Shown piece after piece: positions 43,084 to 54,381 of a stretch of 64,000 nucleotides of DNA. Both the position numbers and the translations under genes were made by a program. Numbering within the stretch: position 1 is the first letter of the stretch; every line of letters begins with the position of its first letter. The notes beneath the pieces were generated by a model. The model was not told the DNA's origin, did not search any database, and was given only the letters and a program-made list of their open reading frames with translations. This stretch comes from Prochlorococcus sp. AG-679-M10 (lineage in GTDB: Bacteria; Cyanobacteriota; Cyanobacteriia; PCC-6307; Cyanobiaceae). The stretch is from contig QCUQ01000001.1 of the NCBI GenBank assembly GCA_003210655.1, forward strand, positions 1 through 64,000. Reading direction: 5' to 3'.

Positions 43084-43681
43084 ATGCATATTTTAATTAT
43101 TTCTATAAGTTATTTTTTGGGATCACTGCCAACAGGATTCTTATTTGGTAAATTTCTAAAAAATATTGATTTAAGACTTATAGGATCTGGATCAACCGGG
43201 GCAACGAATGTTTTAAGAAATGTTGGAAAATGGCCTGCTTTTTTTTGTTTTTATTATTGATGTAGGCAAAGGTCTTATTGCCGTTAAGATTGCTCAACAT
43301 TACACAAATCAAAACTTATTTGAAGTTTTAGCAGGGATTGCTGCTATTTCAGGACATATATGGCCAATTTGGTTAAAAGGAAAAGGTGGTAAGGCAGTAG
43401 CCACAGGTTTAGGAATGTTTATTGCTCTTTCTTGGAAAGTAGGATTTGCATCACTGGGGATTTTTTTAATAATTCTTGCAAAATCAAAGATTGTCTCTTT
43501 ATCTAGTATCTCAGCTGCAATTTTTTTACCATTTTTAATGTTTTTGGATATTGAATCTACTAATCATCCTTACTTCTTGATTAGTTTAGTTGTATCAATA
43601 TTAGTTATTTGGAAGCATAGAACAAATATTAGACGATTACTTAAAGGAGAAGAATCAAAAATTAATGATATTAACAAATAG
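43084..43681 (+). CDS. plsY: Glycerol-3-phosphate acyltransferase PlsY, apparent +1 frameshift at T8 (43239-43246)
   Basis: Frame 1: [58 protein letters not shown]; frame 2 continues [20 protein letters not shown]...[32 protein letters not shown]. Removing one T restores one PlsY reading frame. Confidence 0.9.
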
Positions 43682-44390
43682 ACTCGCAAATATCCAAAAA
43701 AGCCTTATTGGGATCTTTAGCTTTTGTAATAGCTCTTCCAATAACCAATTTAGAAGCTCCATTACTTATTGCTTCAAAAGGAGTCATTATTCTATTTTGA
43801 TCATCTTTTTTTTGAATATTTGTCCTAATACCAGGTGTAATTAATTCGAAATTATTTTTATACATTGATCTCAATATTTTTGCCTCCAAAGGGGAACAAA
43901 CGCATCCATCTAATCCAGCATCGAAAGACAATTTTGCGAGTCTGATAACATTTTCCTCAATCGAGTTTTTTCTATCAAGATCAGTTTGGAATTCTTCACT
44001 AGATAAGCTAGTTAAAACAGTTATCCCTATAACACAAGGAGCATTTGCAGTAGCTATTTTTGCTCCTTCTAAAGATGCTTTTTTTGATGCAGTAAGAGCT
44101 TTAGAACCTGCTGAAGCATGAACAGAAATAATATCAACTCCTAGTTTGGACACCTCATAACAAGCAGCGCTCATAGTATTAGGAATATCGTGAAATTTAA
44201 GATCTAAGAATATTTTTTTATTTAAATTTTTCAAAATTTTTATTACACTAGGTCCCTCTCTCGTAAAAAGCTCTAAGCCAACTTTCACCCATTTAATATC
44301 GGGACATCTTTCTAGCAATACTTTTGCTTGAAATATATCTAATCCATCAATAGCTAATATTATTTTTTCTTCTGTATTAAATTTTTTCAT
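43671..44390 (-). CDS. pyrF: Orotidine 5'-phosphate decarboxylase
   Basis: [51 protein letters not shown]. Confidence 0.96.
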   Translation of the reverse strand: MKKFNTEEKIILAIDGLDIFQAKVLLERCPDIKWVKVGLELFTREGPSVIKILKNLNKKIFLDLKFHDIPNTMSAACYEVSKLGVDIISVHASAGSKALTASKKASLEGAKIATANAPCVIGITVLTSLSSEEFQTDLDRKNSIEENVIRLAKLSFDAGLDGCVCSPLEAKILRSMYKNNFELITPGIRTNIQKKDDQNRIMTPFEAISNGASKLVIGRAITKAKDPNKAFLDICESIC

Positions 44391-44396
44391 TTAATT

Positions 44397-45635
44397 TTAA
44401 TTGTCAAACCTCTTAATTATTTTCTTGCCAATTTGCAATATTTTGCCTGATAAATCCTCTTTTGAATCAAAAACAAGATCTGGATTTACTAATTTATAAC
44501 TATCAATTTTTACACCCCCACCTTTAATAGATCTTTTTGATTCGCTACTAGATTTAAATAAGTTTAATGAGCTTAACAAATAAAAAAATTTCACAGGAAA
44601 CACTATTTCTTTTAAAGAAATTATTGGAATCTCTCCAACTTTTTCTTTAAGTCCTAAAAAAAGTTTTTCACAATTAGATTGTGCTCTTAATGCTTCTTCT
44701 TTTCCATGATAAAGGGACGTGACTTCCAACGCCATCCGTCTTTGCAAATCTCGAGGATTATTTTCTTTAAGGAGATTTAAATCTAATTCTGTAAGCAATT
44801 CAAAATAGGATTGAATAATATTATCTGGAACTTTTTCTAGTTTTGAATACATTGATAGTGAATCCTCGCTCAAGCCAACAGTATTCGATTCTGATTTACT
44901 CATTTTTTTAATTCCATCCAATCCAGTTAAAATTGGAAGCAATATTCCATATTGTGGTTCTTGTTTAAAGTGTCTTTGCAAATCTCTTCCTATTGCAATA
45001 TTAAATTTCTGATCTGTGCCACCAAGTTCAATATCTGAATTCACTGCCACTGAATCATAGCCTTGAAGTAATGGGTATAAAAATTCATGTAATGCAATTG
45101 GAGTTTGAGAGTTGTATCTCTTATTAAATTCTTCCTTGGCGAGCATCTGGCTAACAGTAGCGCTTCCCATTAATTCAATAATTGAATTAAGATTTAGATT
45201 TTTTAACCACTCACTATTGTATCTAATTTCTATCCTATCTTCTGAATCAAAATCTAAAATAGATTTATCAGATGATTTACCCATCCCAAGTTGATTCAAA
45301 TATGTTTTTGAATTTTCCTTAACCTCTTCTTCGGATAGTTGAACTCTTGTTTTATTTTTTCCTGTTGGATCTCCTATTTGTGCAGTAAAATCTCCAATTA
45401 TTAATACCGCAACATGACCATTATCTTGGAACGCTCTGAGTTTTCTAAACAAAATACTATGACCAAGATGAATATCAGTTCCTGTTGGGTCTATACCAAG
45501 TTTTACTCTTAATTTGCTTTTATTTTTATTCGCCTCATTGATTTTAGATGAAAGTGTTTGATCAAAGTTTCTGAGTGGAAATGATTCTTCTATTCCCCGG
45601 AGGAGCCATTTTGGCAATTCAAATTTATGCACCAT
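44397..45635 (-). CDS. tyrS: Tyrosyl-tRNA synthetase
   Basis: [57 protein letters not shown]. Confidence 0.96.
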   Translation of the reverse strand: MVHKFELPKWLLRGIEESFPLRNFDQTLSSKINEANKNKSKLRVKLGIDPTGTDIHLGHSILFRKLRAFQDNGHVAVLIIGDFTAQIGDPTGKNKTRVQLSEEEVKENSKTYLNQLGMGKSSDKSILDFDSEDRIEIRYNSEWLKNLNLNSIIELMGSATVSQMLAKEEFNKRYNSQTPIALHEFLYPLLQGYDSVAVNSDIELGGTDQKFNIAIGRDLQRHFKQEPQYGILLPILTGLDGIKKMSKSESNTVGLSEDSLSMYSKLEKVPDNIIQSYFELLTELDLNLLKENNPRDLQRRMALEVTSLYHGKEEALRAQSNCEKLFLGLKEKVGEIPIISLKEIVFPVKFFYLLSSLNLFKSSSESKRSIKGGGVKIDSYKLVNPDLVFDSKEDLSGKILQIGKKIIKRFDN

Positions 45636-45656
45636 AAAAAATTCAATTTTAGAAAG

Positions 45657-45980
45657 TTAAGAACTCTTATCAAGTTCTTCCTTCATTCTTATCAAGGTTT
45701 TATTCATTTGATCGAACATTTGATCAGGAGTAATTCCAAATTGGCTTAACTGCGTCTTTAATTGTTCCACAGTCATTTTAGCTTGAAAATCTTCTGACAA
45801 TTCGAATCTTTTCATAAAAACTTTATATCGATCCATAAGTGATTCCATTTTCTTTATAAACATTACTTTTCCTTCTCTATCAAATTTCCCATAATCAGAA
45901 CCGAGTTTCATCAGTTCTTGATAATCTGTAAAAAGCTTTTTAGCTTCTTCTTGAACTATATCTGACTCGAAAAAGCTCAT
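45657..45980 (-). CDS. DUF1825-family cyanobacterial protein
   Basis: MSFFESDIVQEEAKKLFTDYQELMKLGSDYGKFDREGKVMFIKKMESLMDRYKVFMKRFELSEDFQAKMTVEQLK. Confidence 0.82.
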   Translation of the reverse strand: MSFFESDIVQEEAKKLFTDYQELMKLGSDYGKFDREGKVMFIKKMESLMDRYKVFMKRFELSEDFQAKMTVEQLKTQLSQFGITPDQMFDQMNKTLIRMKEELDKSS

Positions 45981-46134
45981 TTTTTATTTTAATTAACTTA
46001 ATAGTTTACTACCTTACCAAGATAACAAGAATCTTTTGAATTAATTATAAGATTAATAAATTTTTAGTTTATAAATATTTATTTGAATAATAATAATAAT
46101 TAAGAATTCAATTTCTAAAACATAATAAACACAT

Positions 46135-46746
46135 TTGGAAAACTCTAATTTAGATAATATTTCAAAGAAAAATAAGCAATTTGAGTTATTTAGTTCCGCA
46201 TTAGATACCTCAAGTAATCTGCCTTTCTCAAATAATCTCAAAGTTAGAAGTAAAACCTTAATGGCTTGGCGAAATAGAATTTCTGATTATCAATCTAAAA
46301 TTGTGGAAGATAACCAAAATAACATTTTTCAACATTCGATTATTCCCGAGAACGATAATATTTATCATGAAAGAATTCACCCCTTTTCATTACAAGGATT
46401 ATCGTTAAATTTTTGGAGAACAAATCAATTCGTACATAATGGTCCAGCTATGTATTTTGTAATTGATACGATAGGTAGCTCTCAAATAATTCTCTATATA
46501 GGGGAAACTAATTCAGCTAATAAAAGATGGAAAGGTGAGCATGACTGCAAAAATTACCTTAGTAACTATAAAGAAGCGCTAACATATAACAATCTAACTA
46601 ATCAGTTAGATATACGTTTTTTTTTAGATGTCCCCAAAGAAGCCAAATCAAGACGTAGATTAGAACAGAAACTAATATATTTATGGATGCCACCATTTAA
46701 TAAAGAAACTAGAAATAGGTGGTCAACTACTTTTACAAACAATTAA
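46135..46746 (+). CDS. GIY-YIG nuclease-like protein
   Basis: GPAMYFVIDTIGSSQIILYIGETNSANKRWKGEHDCKNYLSNY...RRRLEQKLIYLWMPPFN: GIY-YIG-type core with conserved Arg and Glu; TTG start. Confidence 0.65.
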   Translation: MENSNLDNISKKNKQFELFSSALDTSSNLPFSNNLKVRSKTLMAWRNRISDYQSKIVEDNQNNIFQHSIIPENDNIYHERIHPFSLQGLSLNFWRTNQFVHNGPAMYFVIDTIGSSQIILYIGETNSANKRWKGEHDCKNYLSNYKEALTYNNLTNQLDIRFFLDVPKEAKSRRRLEQKLIYLWMPPFNKETRNRWSTTFTNN

Positions 46747-46768
46747 ACTTAATTAAATCTTTATCAAA

Positions 46769-48244
46769 ATGCAATTTTCAACTTTCCAACAAGATCTTAA
46801 TACTTGGCAAGGTTCTTCATTAATATTTGGAATTGTTGAGGAGGATCTTAAGAAACAATTACAAAAAATTGATTTCATTATTGATTCAAAGCTATTACAA
46901 GAAAAAATAAATCAAAAAAAGTTCAAGGGAGAAAAAGGTAAGATATTAACCTTTGATTTTTTTGATCAAAGGTTGCAAACTCTGAAGATTATCGGTCTTG
47001 GAGAAAGCAAAAATATAAATAGTAATGATATTAAAAATTCTCTAGCGGATGTTATAAGAAAAAGTTCTGATAAAGAAGAAAAAATTAGTATCTTGTTTCC
47101 TTGGGAATTAATAAATTCTCCAGAAGAAATTCAATCTTTTGGAGAATCAGCAAGATTATCAGCCTACAAAGATAATCGATTCAATAGAAAAAGAGATGAT
47201 AAAAAAGTTCTTAATGAAATTGAATTTTTAAATTTAAATAAATTTAAAAATATAAACTTCAATGAAACCGAATATATTTGTGAAGGCGTTGAGCTAGCAA
47301 GGAGGCTTGTAGCTGCTCCCCCAAATAGTCTTACTCCGCTAGAGATGTCTATACAAGCCTCAAAGATAGCTAAAGACCATGGTTTAAAAATTAAAATACT
47401 TGAGAAAAATGAATGTGAAGATTTAGGCATGGGTGCATATTTAGCAGTAGCTAAAGGTTCTGATTTAGAACCTAAATTTATACATTTAACTTTAAAATCG
47501 ACAAGTCCTGTAAAAGAAAAGATTGCATTAGTAGGTAAAGGTTTAACCTTTGATTCTGGAGGATATAACCTAAAAGTTGGAGCTTCCCAAATTGAAATGA
47601 TGAAATATGACATGGGTGGTAGCGCGGCAGTTCTTGGTGCCGCCAAAGCACTCGGAGCGATAAAGCCAGATGGATTAGAAATACACTTTATTGTTGCAGC
47701 TTGTGAGAATATGATAAATGGATCAGCTGTACATCCTGGAGATGTTATAAAAGCTTCAAATGGCAAGACAATTGAAATAAATAATACTGATGCTGAGGGT
47801 AGGCTTACATTGGCCGATGCATTAACCTACGCATCAAATCTAAAACCTGATTCAATAATTGATCTTGCTACTTTGACTGGCGCAATTGTTGTTGCATTAG
47901 GAAATGATGTAGCCGGTTTTTGGACCAATAACGATATGATGGCAAAGGATTTAAAAACAGCATCATCCCAAGCTGGAGAGGCATTATGGCAAATGCCTTT
48001 ACAAAAATCCTATAAAGATGGTCTGAAGTCACATATTGCCGACATGAAAAATACTGGACCAAGGGCAGGTGGATCCATAACAGCTGCATTATTTTTAGAG
48101 GAATTTTTTGATAAAAATATAAAATGGGCTCATATTGACATCGCTGGAACTTGTTGGACTGACAAAAACAAAGGCATTCATCCATCAGGGGCTACAGGTT
48201 ATGGAGTTAAAACTTTAGTACAATGGATTAAAAATAAAAGATGA
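46769..48244 (+). CDS. pepA: Leucyl aminopeptidase
   Basis: [32 protein letters not shown]17-family motifs. Confidence 0.96.
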   Translation: MQFSTFQQDLNTWQGSSLIFGIVEEDLKKQLQKIDFIIDSKLLQEKINQKKFKGEKGKILTFDFFDQRLQTLKIIGLGESKNINSNDIKNSLADVIRKSSDKEEKISILFPWELINSPEEIQSFGESARLSAYKDNRFNRKRDDKKVLNEIEFLNLNKFKNINFNETEYICEGVELARRLVAAPPNSLTPLEMSIQASKIAKDHGLKIKILEKNECEDLGMGAYLAVAKGSDLEPKFIHLTLKSTSPVKEKIALVGKGLTFDSGGYNLKVGASQIEMMKYDMGGSAAVLGAAKALGAIKPDGLEIHFIVAACENMINGSAVHPGDVIKASNGKTIEINNTDAEGRLTLADALTYASNLKPDSIIDLATLTGAIVVALGNDVAGFWTNNDMMAKDLKTASSQAGEALWQMPLQKSYKDGLKSHIADMKNTGPRAGGSITAALFLEEFFDKNIKWAHIDIAGTCWTDKNKGIHPSGATGYGVKTLVQWIKNKR

Positions 48245-48257
48245 GATAAAAAAGTAA

Positions 48258-48860
48258 TTATTCAGACCAAACATTAATTGATCTAGCATTTTCTTTCCAT
48301 AATTTATCTAATTGCTGGTCTCTTCCACAAGAGAATCTATAAAACTTATATTTTAATTCATTTCTATTAGCAAAATCCTGATGATACCCCTCCGCTTCCC
48401 AGAACTGATTTTTTGGTTTTAGCTCAACATTAATTTTTTCTAAATTAACCCCTAATTCCTTTGAAGCCGAGAGGATAGATTTGCTAGCTTCATTCTTTTC
48501 ATCTGAATTTTCAAAAAAGATGACTGGCCTGTAAGAATCTCCTCTATCACAAAATTGGCCTCCTCCATCCAGTGGATCAATGTTTCTAAAATATAACCTG
48601 TATATTTCTGATAAAGTTACTACTTCTGGATCATATTTGACTAGAACAACTTCTTGATGCCCATTATGATTTTCATACGTAGGTTTTTGTAAATCCCCTC
48701 CAGAGTACCCACTTATTACTGAATTTATACCCTTAAATGATTCTAAATCATGTTCTAAGCACCAAAAACATCCTCCCGCTAGTACAACTTCTTCAGCGAA
48801 AGTATTTATAGGATTTACTAGTATTGAAAGTACAATAATTAATGAGAAAAAATATTTCAT
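48258..48860 (-). CDS. msrA: Peptide methionine sulfoxide reductase MsrA
   Basis: VVLAGGCFWCLEHDLESFKGINSVISGYSGG; signal sequence. Confidence 0.95.
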   Translation of the reverse strand: MKYFFSLIIVLSILVNPINTFAEEVVLAGGCFWCLEHDLESFKGINSVISGYSGGDLQKPTYENHNGHQEVVLVKYDPEVVTLSEIYRLYFRNIDPLDGGGQFCDRGDSYRPVIFFENSDEKNEASKSILSASKELGVNLEKINVELKPKNQFWEAEGYHQDFANRNELKYKFYRFSCGRDQQLDKLWKENARSINVWSE

Positions 48861-48876
48861 CTTTTAATTATAAACA

Positions 48877-50055
48877 TCAAATTAAAGAATTTATAATTTC
48901 TTTGGCAGCCCTTTTTACTACACCTTCTTGACCTAACTCTTTTTTTAAATCTAGATAACCGTTTTTAATTTTTTCTTTTTCTGATTTACGTTCTATTACT
49001 CTACAGGCCTTATCGTATATGTTTTTCACCTCAAATTCTTTTTGAACGAATTCAGGAATAATTAATTTTTTTACTAGTAAATTTACTGGTGAAATAAATT
49101 TAACTTTAAAATTGAGAATTTTTTTTGCAATAAAAGCTGTAACTCTACTTACCCTATAACCAACGATTTGAGGTATCCCATATAGAGCTAATTCCATATT
49201 TACTGTTCCTGATTTACATAGAGCTAATTTAGTTAAAGAATAAATATGAGTTTTTAATTCTTCAATATCTTTTTGAGATATAATTTTTCCTTTAACTTTA
49301 TATTTATCTAAAGCTAATTTAAATTTAGAATCAAAAATTTCTCTACAAGAAGGTATATAAACAATGAGATTGGGGTATTTTTGTTGCAACTTTTTTGCTG
49401 ACTTCATAAAAACCGGTAGTACATATTTTAATTCCTGAGGTCTTGATGCTGGCATTATTAATAGTATATTTTCATTTGGTCTGAGCTTTAAGATTTTTCT
49501 AGAATCTTTCTTCGTAGGAAGTTTTTTTATCAAGTCGATCATTGGATGTCCAATCCATAAAACATTTCCTCCTCTTCTTTTATAAAAATTTGCTTCTTGC
49601 TTAAAAATTGCAAAAATTCTGTCCGAAAAGCTTATCAGATCTGTCGTCGAATTGTTACCAACTCGCCAAGCCCACTCTTGAGGGGCGATATAATAATAAA
49701 TTGGGATTTTATTCTTCTCACTTTTTAATTTTCTTCCAATTTTAATATTAGGACCCATATAATCTATTAAGACTAGGCAATTCGGCAATGAATTTTTAAG
49801 TGATTTATAAAATTTCTTTTGTATTTTAATTGTTGGAATAATGAGTGGCAAAGCCTCCCAAATACCTATGGCACTTATAGAAGTTGTATCTTGCAAAATT
49901 TTTACACCCTCTTTTCGCATCCTTTCTCCGCCCAAGCCACATATTTCTAAATCAAGTGAAACTTTTTCAGCTTCTTTAAATAATGCATTAGCTAATAAAC
50001 TTCCATGTAAATCTCCTGAAACTTCTCCAGTGCTTATGAATATCTTTCTATTCAT
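48877..50055 (-). CDS. lpxB: Lipid-A-disaccharide synthase
   Basis: ISTGEVSGDLHGSLLANAL, YIAPQEWAWR, CKSGTVNMELALYGIPQIVGYR. Confidence 0.96.
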   Translation of the reverse strand: MNRKIFISTGEVSGDLHGSLLANALFKEAEKVSLDLEICGLGGERMRKEGVKILQDTTSISAIGIWEALPLIIPTIKIQKKFYKSLKNSLPNCLVLIDYMGPNIKIGRKLKSEKNKIPIYYYIAPQEWAWRVGNNSTTDLISFSDRIFAIFKQEANFYKRRGGNVLWIGHPMIDLIKKLPTKKDSRKILKLRPNENILLIMPASRPQELKYVLPVFMKSAKKLQQKYPNLIVYIPSCREIFDSKFKLALDKYKVKGKIISQKDIEELKTHIYSLTKLALCKSGTVNMELALYGIPQIVGYRVSRVTAFIAKKILNFKVKFISPVNLLVKKLIIPEFVQKEFEVKNIYDKACRVIERKSEKEKIKNGYLDLKKELGQEGVVKRAAKEIINSLI

Positions 50056-50894
50056 AAATTAATTGAAGGCATTGGACCTCTTCTTTTGTTGGATATTGAA
50101 TCTTTTAAAAAATTACATAGTTTGCTAGAAGAAAGGTCTAATTTTTCTTTCATCGCTATTTCCAATGAAATAGAAATTACATCTTTAGATTTAAATAATA
50201 AATTCCATGTATTTTGCAATAATTTCAAATCAAAGTCCTTATTTTCTATCAACCCACTTCTTTTAATTCCTATCCTATTTAAACCTCTTATTCTCCCAGG
50301 ATGTCCTTCGGCTAAACAAAAAGGTGGCACATCTCTATCTACTCTGGTCATTCCGCCTATCATTGCAAGATAGCCTATATGTACAAATTGATGAATGCCT
50401 AAACAACCTCCCACAATCGCTTTATCTTCAATTTTTACATGACCAGCAACCTGGACACTATTAGATAAAACAATCTCATTACCAAGTTCGCAATTATGAC
50501 CAATATGTGAATAAGCCATTAATAAATTATTATTTCCAATAATTGTTTTTTCTCCCTCGTCAGTTGCCTTATTAATGGTTACACATTCTCTAAAAGTATT
50601 GTTGTCTCCAATAATTACTTCTGTAGGTGCACCTTTATATTTAAGATCTTGGGGCTCAAGTCCAATGAAAACGTTTGGAAAAACTTTATTATTTTTACCT
50701 ATTTGTGTTTTCCCTTCAACTACAGCATTAGGGCCTATTTGAGTACCTGAATCTATTACGACATTTGGACCGATAATAGCTCCGCTAGCAATAGAAACCC
50801 CGTTGTGTAATTCTGCACTTGAATCGACAAATGCATTTGGATGAACTATTGCACCTTTAAAATTAGTATTTTTAATCTCCATATATTTAATCAA
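50052..50894 (-). CDS. lpxA: UDP-N-acetylglucosamine acyltransferase
   Basis: Hexapeptide repeats, [56 protein letters not shown]. Confidence 0.96.
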   Translation of the reverse strand: MIKYMEIKNTNFKGAIVHPNAFVDSSAELHNGVSIASGAIIGPNVVIDSGTQIGPNAVVEGKTQIGKNNKVFPNVFIGLEPQDLKYKGAPTEVIIGDNNTFRECVTINKATDEGEKTIIGNNNLLMAYSHIGHNCELGNEIVLSNSVQVAGHVKIEDKAIVGGCLGIHQFVHIGYLAMIGGMTRVDRDVPPFCLAEGHPGRIRGLNRIGIKRSGLIENKDFDLKLLQNTWNLLFKSKDVISISLEIAMKEKLDLSSSKLCNFLKDSISNKRRGPMPSINL

Positions 50895-51345
50895 CTAATG
50901 AAAACATTAGTTCGCCTGAACAAACCAACTTCCCATCAACATGAGCTTCACCTTTTACCTTCCCAAATCTTCGTCTTTTTATACTTAATAACTCGCAAGT
51001 AATTAATAATTGGTCTCCAGGGACGACTGGCCTTCTAAATTTGACGTTATTGATACCAGCAAATACAAAAAGTCCTTTGGGAAGGTCTGGCATTTGAGTT
51101 ACAATTATACCCCCTACTTGAGCCATTGATTCAACAATAAGCACCCCAGGCATCAAGGGTCTCTCAGGGAAATGTCCCTGAAATTGGGGCTCATTTATAG
51201 TCACATTTTTCAATGCAACAGCTTTTTTTCCTGGGACATGTTCTATAACTCTATCTATAAGAGCGAAAGGAAATCTATGAGGCAAAAGACCTAATATTTC
51301 CTCGGAAGATAGTTGATTATTTTCACTCGATAATTGTTGTTCCAA
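50887..51345 (-). CDS. fabZ: 3-hydroxyacyl-[ACP] dehydratase FabZ
   Basis: [40 protein letters not shown]. Confidence 0.96.
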   Translation of the reverse strand: MEQQLSSENNQLSSEEILGLLPHRFPFALIDRVIEHVPGKKAVALKNVTINEPQFQGHFPERPLMPGVLIVESMAQVGGIIVTQMPDLPKGLFVFAGINNVKFRRPVVPGDQLLITCELLSIKRRRFGKVKGEAHVDGKLVCSGELMFSLVD

Positions 51346-51362
51346 AACTTAAGAAAATAAAG

Positions 51363-52199
51363 TTAATTTTTTAGTGATGAGGCCAATAAAGCATTCAAAG
51401 AATGTGATCCTTTATAGACTAAAATTTGAGCCTTAGGTAACCCTACCAAAGCTAAGTCCCCAATAAGATCTAAAATTTTATGTCTTATAGGTTCATTACT
51501 AAATCTTAATGGAGGATTAACCCATTTATCCCCATCACATACAAGGGCATTTTCTAAACTGCCCCCTTTGATTAATCCCAATTCACTTAATTCTTGAAAT
51601 TGGTCCTTAAAACCAAATGTACGAGCAGGAGCAATATTCTCTACAAAACATTTTGGATTTAAATCTATTACGTAAGTTTGATTTCCAATTGCTTTATAAG
51701 AAAAATTTATAGTTGAGATAATTGTAATTTTATTAGATGGGGTTAAAGCGATAACTGAACTATCTTTATTAAATATCATTGATTTATTAATCTCTCTTAT
51801 GAAGTTTTTTGGTTTAAGAACTCTTTTAATACCAACCTCTTCGAATGCCTGAACCCATTGAATTGCTGATCCATCGAGCAATGGGATTTCCTTTCCATCA
51901 ACTTCAATATGAATATAACTCAATCCACAACCTGCCAATGAGGCTAATAAGTGTTCAATCGTATATAAATTTCTCCCCGCTAATTTAACTGCAGTACATA
52001 ACATCGTGCTGCCAATTAAATCTTGATTCAACTTAAAAATATCATCAGGCTTATCTGAGAAAGAAACATAATATCCCTCTTTTTCAAACGGTGCAATTTT
52101 TATTCTTGTTTTTTCACCGCTATGAAGTCCTACACCCTCTTTAGTGATAACACCAGAGAGAGTGTAACAGAAATCATAATTAGAAGGCCAAGAAAACAC
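51363..52199 (-). CDS. lpxC: UDP-3-O-acyl-N-acetylglucosamine deacetylase
   Basis: GVGLHSGEKTRIKI, TIEHLLASLAGCGL, IPLLDGSAIQWVQA, RHKILDLIGDLAL. Confidence 0.95.
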   Translation of the reverse strand: MFSWPSNYDFCYTLSGVITKEGVGLHSGEKTRIKIAPFEKEGYYVSFSDKPDDIFKLNQDLIGSTMLCTAVKLAGRNLYTIEHLLASLAGCGLSYIHIEVDGKEIPLLDGSAIQWVQAFEEVGIKRVLKPKNFIREINKSMIFNKDSSVIALTPSNKITIISTINFSYKAIGNQTYVIDLNPKCFVENIAPARTFGFKDQFQELSELGLIKGGSLENALVCDGDKWVNPPLRFSNEPIRHKILDLIGDLALVGLPKAQILVYKGSHSLNALLASSLKN

Positions 52200-54344
52200 T
52201 TAAAATTTCCATCCAACTCCGAGAGTATATCTCCAATCATCACTTAAGTCTTTACTAGCCACATCTAATCTTAGAGGTCCAATTGGTGTCTTAACACCGA
52301 CCCCTCCTCCAAGAGAATAACCAGAACCAGATTTTTGTAATAACTTACCTGGTTTACCTGGAACATCATCTTGGGATCCTAAATCGCTTCCAAAATCAGC
52401 GAATAAAGCCCCTGATATCATTTTCCAGACTGGGAAACGATATTCAGCAGTTGCTTCCACAAAACTTTTACTTACAGAAAGATCACAGGAGCCCCAACCT
52501 CTCACAGAGGAAGAACCTCCCATACAAAAGGCTTCATAAGGAGGCAAATCCCCAATAATTGTTCCAGCTTTAAATTCGAATCCAATAGCTTGAGGGCAAT
52601 CACTATTAACAACATCACTGGACCTACATCCTCTAGTAAGATTAATCAATTTTGCTGGAATAAAAAAAGCATATTGAGCTCTTACTCTATTAAATGTTGG
52701 AGAGTTATTTCCCATTGAAACAAACTGTTCACTACCAAGACTTAACTTATTTCCTGAAGTTGGATTAATTGCATTATTTAAATTATTTCTAGAGGTAGAG
52801 CCAATAAAACTAACTAGTGTATTTTCAGAGGGGCATGAACCATCTTTTAATGTATAACCAATACAAATAATTTCATTGATATTTCCAGTTGTAGGTGTTC
52901 TATCCCCATAGGGTTTTTTATTCCCATCGCTATCAATCATTTTTACTTTTTTGAAATTCATACCTGCAAGGACTCTCCATTTAGAATCTTTAAAAGGATC
53001 TCCACCATTAAGAGGCCTTGAAAATGAGAATCCTCCTCCTGTTTTTTCTAAAACTATTGAGGATAAAGTATCAGTACTCGCTGTGGTTGTATCGTTTACA
53101 GCATAAATTCTTCCATTATTTTCACTTTTAAATTCTTGAGGATAATCTCGACTTAAAAAAACATTTGTCCTAAAAGAGGTCTTATACTTATCTCCTTTTA
53201 TCCAAGGGTCAGATAAAGAAAAGTTATAAGTTGTAGAGTATTCGCCAAAATTAAGGTTGATATTAGTTGACCAAGCCCTTCCTAAAGCATTACTTTCTTG
53301 TAGCCCAATTTGTGCAAAGACTCCAGAACTATTACTGTATCCTATACCACCTGTTAATGACCCTGTTCTTTGCTCAGTCAAATCTAAGAAAATTAAAACT
53401 TTTCCAGGATTTTTATTATCAGCACCAAGAGAAACTTTGACATCATCAAACAGAGCTGTTGCATAAAGTCTCTTTATATCGGCTTCTAATATTTTTCTAT
53501 TAAATATAGAGCCTGGGATTGTCTGCAATTCTCTCTTTATAACCCAATCTTTTGTTTTACCTTTCCTAGGTTTTCCATCGACAGTAGATTCTTGATCTGA
53601 TCCAATAAACCTTAATTCAATATCAGAAACCATCCCTTCCTCTATATTTAAAATGACAACTCCATCACTAGAGATTCTTTCAGGACCATTTACTCTTGAA
53701 AGGGAATAACCCTTTTCTGTATACCATTGTTTAATTAAATTTATTCTATTTTGAAATTCATTTAAATTCAAAGTGGTTCCATAATATTTAGTAAAAATAT
53801 TATCCACAAATTTTTTGGGAATAATTGTATTTTTCGGATTAAGTTTTACTTTTTTCAGGATTGGATTAGGCACGACGCTTACTATCAGCCTTACTCCTAG
53901 TGGGCCATCTTGAGATTTAATCTTTACCCCTGAGAACCATCCACTTGCATAGATAGAATTTAAATCATTATTTAATTTTTTATTATTGATAATACTTCCA
54001 GGCTTGATAAGCATAGAATCGTATGCTGCCAACTCTAATTTTCTACCTTCAGGATGATTTTCCCATCCTTCAATAATTATTTCTGAAATGAGTACATTCT
54101 CCTCAGAATTTCTTTCACCATTATCTACTATTAAAACGTTATTTTTTTGAACAAAATGAAAAGCTGATATCGGATCATTTATGTATTGATTTGTATTTTT
54201 AATATTAATTTTATTTTTTTTAAATTCTCCTTCATTATCAAGCAAATACCTAGCTGCTAATTCTGAATTATTTGAAATCAAAATTAAAGAGAAAAAAGCC
54301 ATGCTTGTAAAAGCTTTTGTAAATTTTGAAAGATTATTTCGCAT
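52200..54344 (-). CDS. bamA: Outer membrane assembly protein BamA/Omp85 family
   Basis: POTRA repeats then barrel with GGSSSVRGWGSCDLS, SGYSLGGGVGVKTPIGPLRLDVA and terminal GVGWKF. Confidence 0.94.
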   Translation of the reverse strand: MRNNLSKFTKAFTSMAFFSLILISNNSELAARYLLDNEGEFKKNKINIKNTNQYINDPISAFHFVQKNNVLIVDNGERNSEENVLISEIIIEGWENHPEGRKLELAAYDSMLIKPGSIINNKKLNNDLNSIYASGWFSGVKIKSQDGPLGVRLIVSVVPNPILKKVKLNPKNTIIPKKFVDNIFTKYYGTTLNLNEFQNRINLIKQWYTEKGYSLSRVNGPERISSDGVVILNIEEGMVSDIELRFIGSDQESTVDGKPRKGKTKDWVIKRELQTIPGSIFNRKILEADIKRLYATALFDDVKVSLGADNKNPGKVLIFLDLTEQRTGSLTGGIGYSNSSGVFAQIGLQESNALGRAWSTNINLNFGEYSTTYNFSLSDPWIKGDKYKTSFRTNVFLSRDYPQEFKSENNGRIYAVNDTTTASTDTLSSIVLEKTGGGFSFSRPLNGGDPFKDSKWRVLAGMNFKKVKMIDSDGNKKPYGDRTPTTGNINEIICIGYTLKDGSCPSENTLVSFIGSTSRNNLNNAINPTSGNKLSLGSEQFVSMGNNSPTFNRVRAQYAFFIPAKLINLTRGCRSSDVVNSDCPQAIGFEFKAGTIIGDLPPYEAFCMGGSSSVRGWGSCDLSVSKSFVEATAEYRFPVWKMISGALFADFGSDLGSQDDVPGKPGKLLQKSGSGYSLGGGVGVKTPIGPLRLDVASKDLSDDWRYTLGVGWKF

Positions 54345-54381
54345 AATATTAAAAAAACAAAATAGAAGAAAGTCGTTTGAA

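Noticed and set aside
47164-47766. 200-aa minus-strand ORF inside pepA
   Set aside because: It lies antisense to the conserved M17 peptidase domain and has no recognisable protein motifs; likely a codon-bias shadow ORF.
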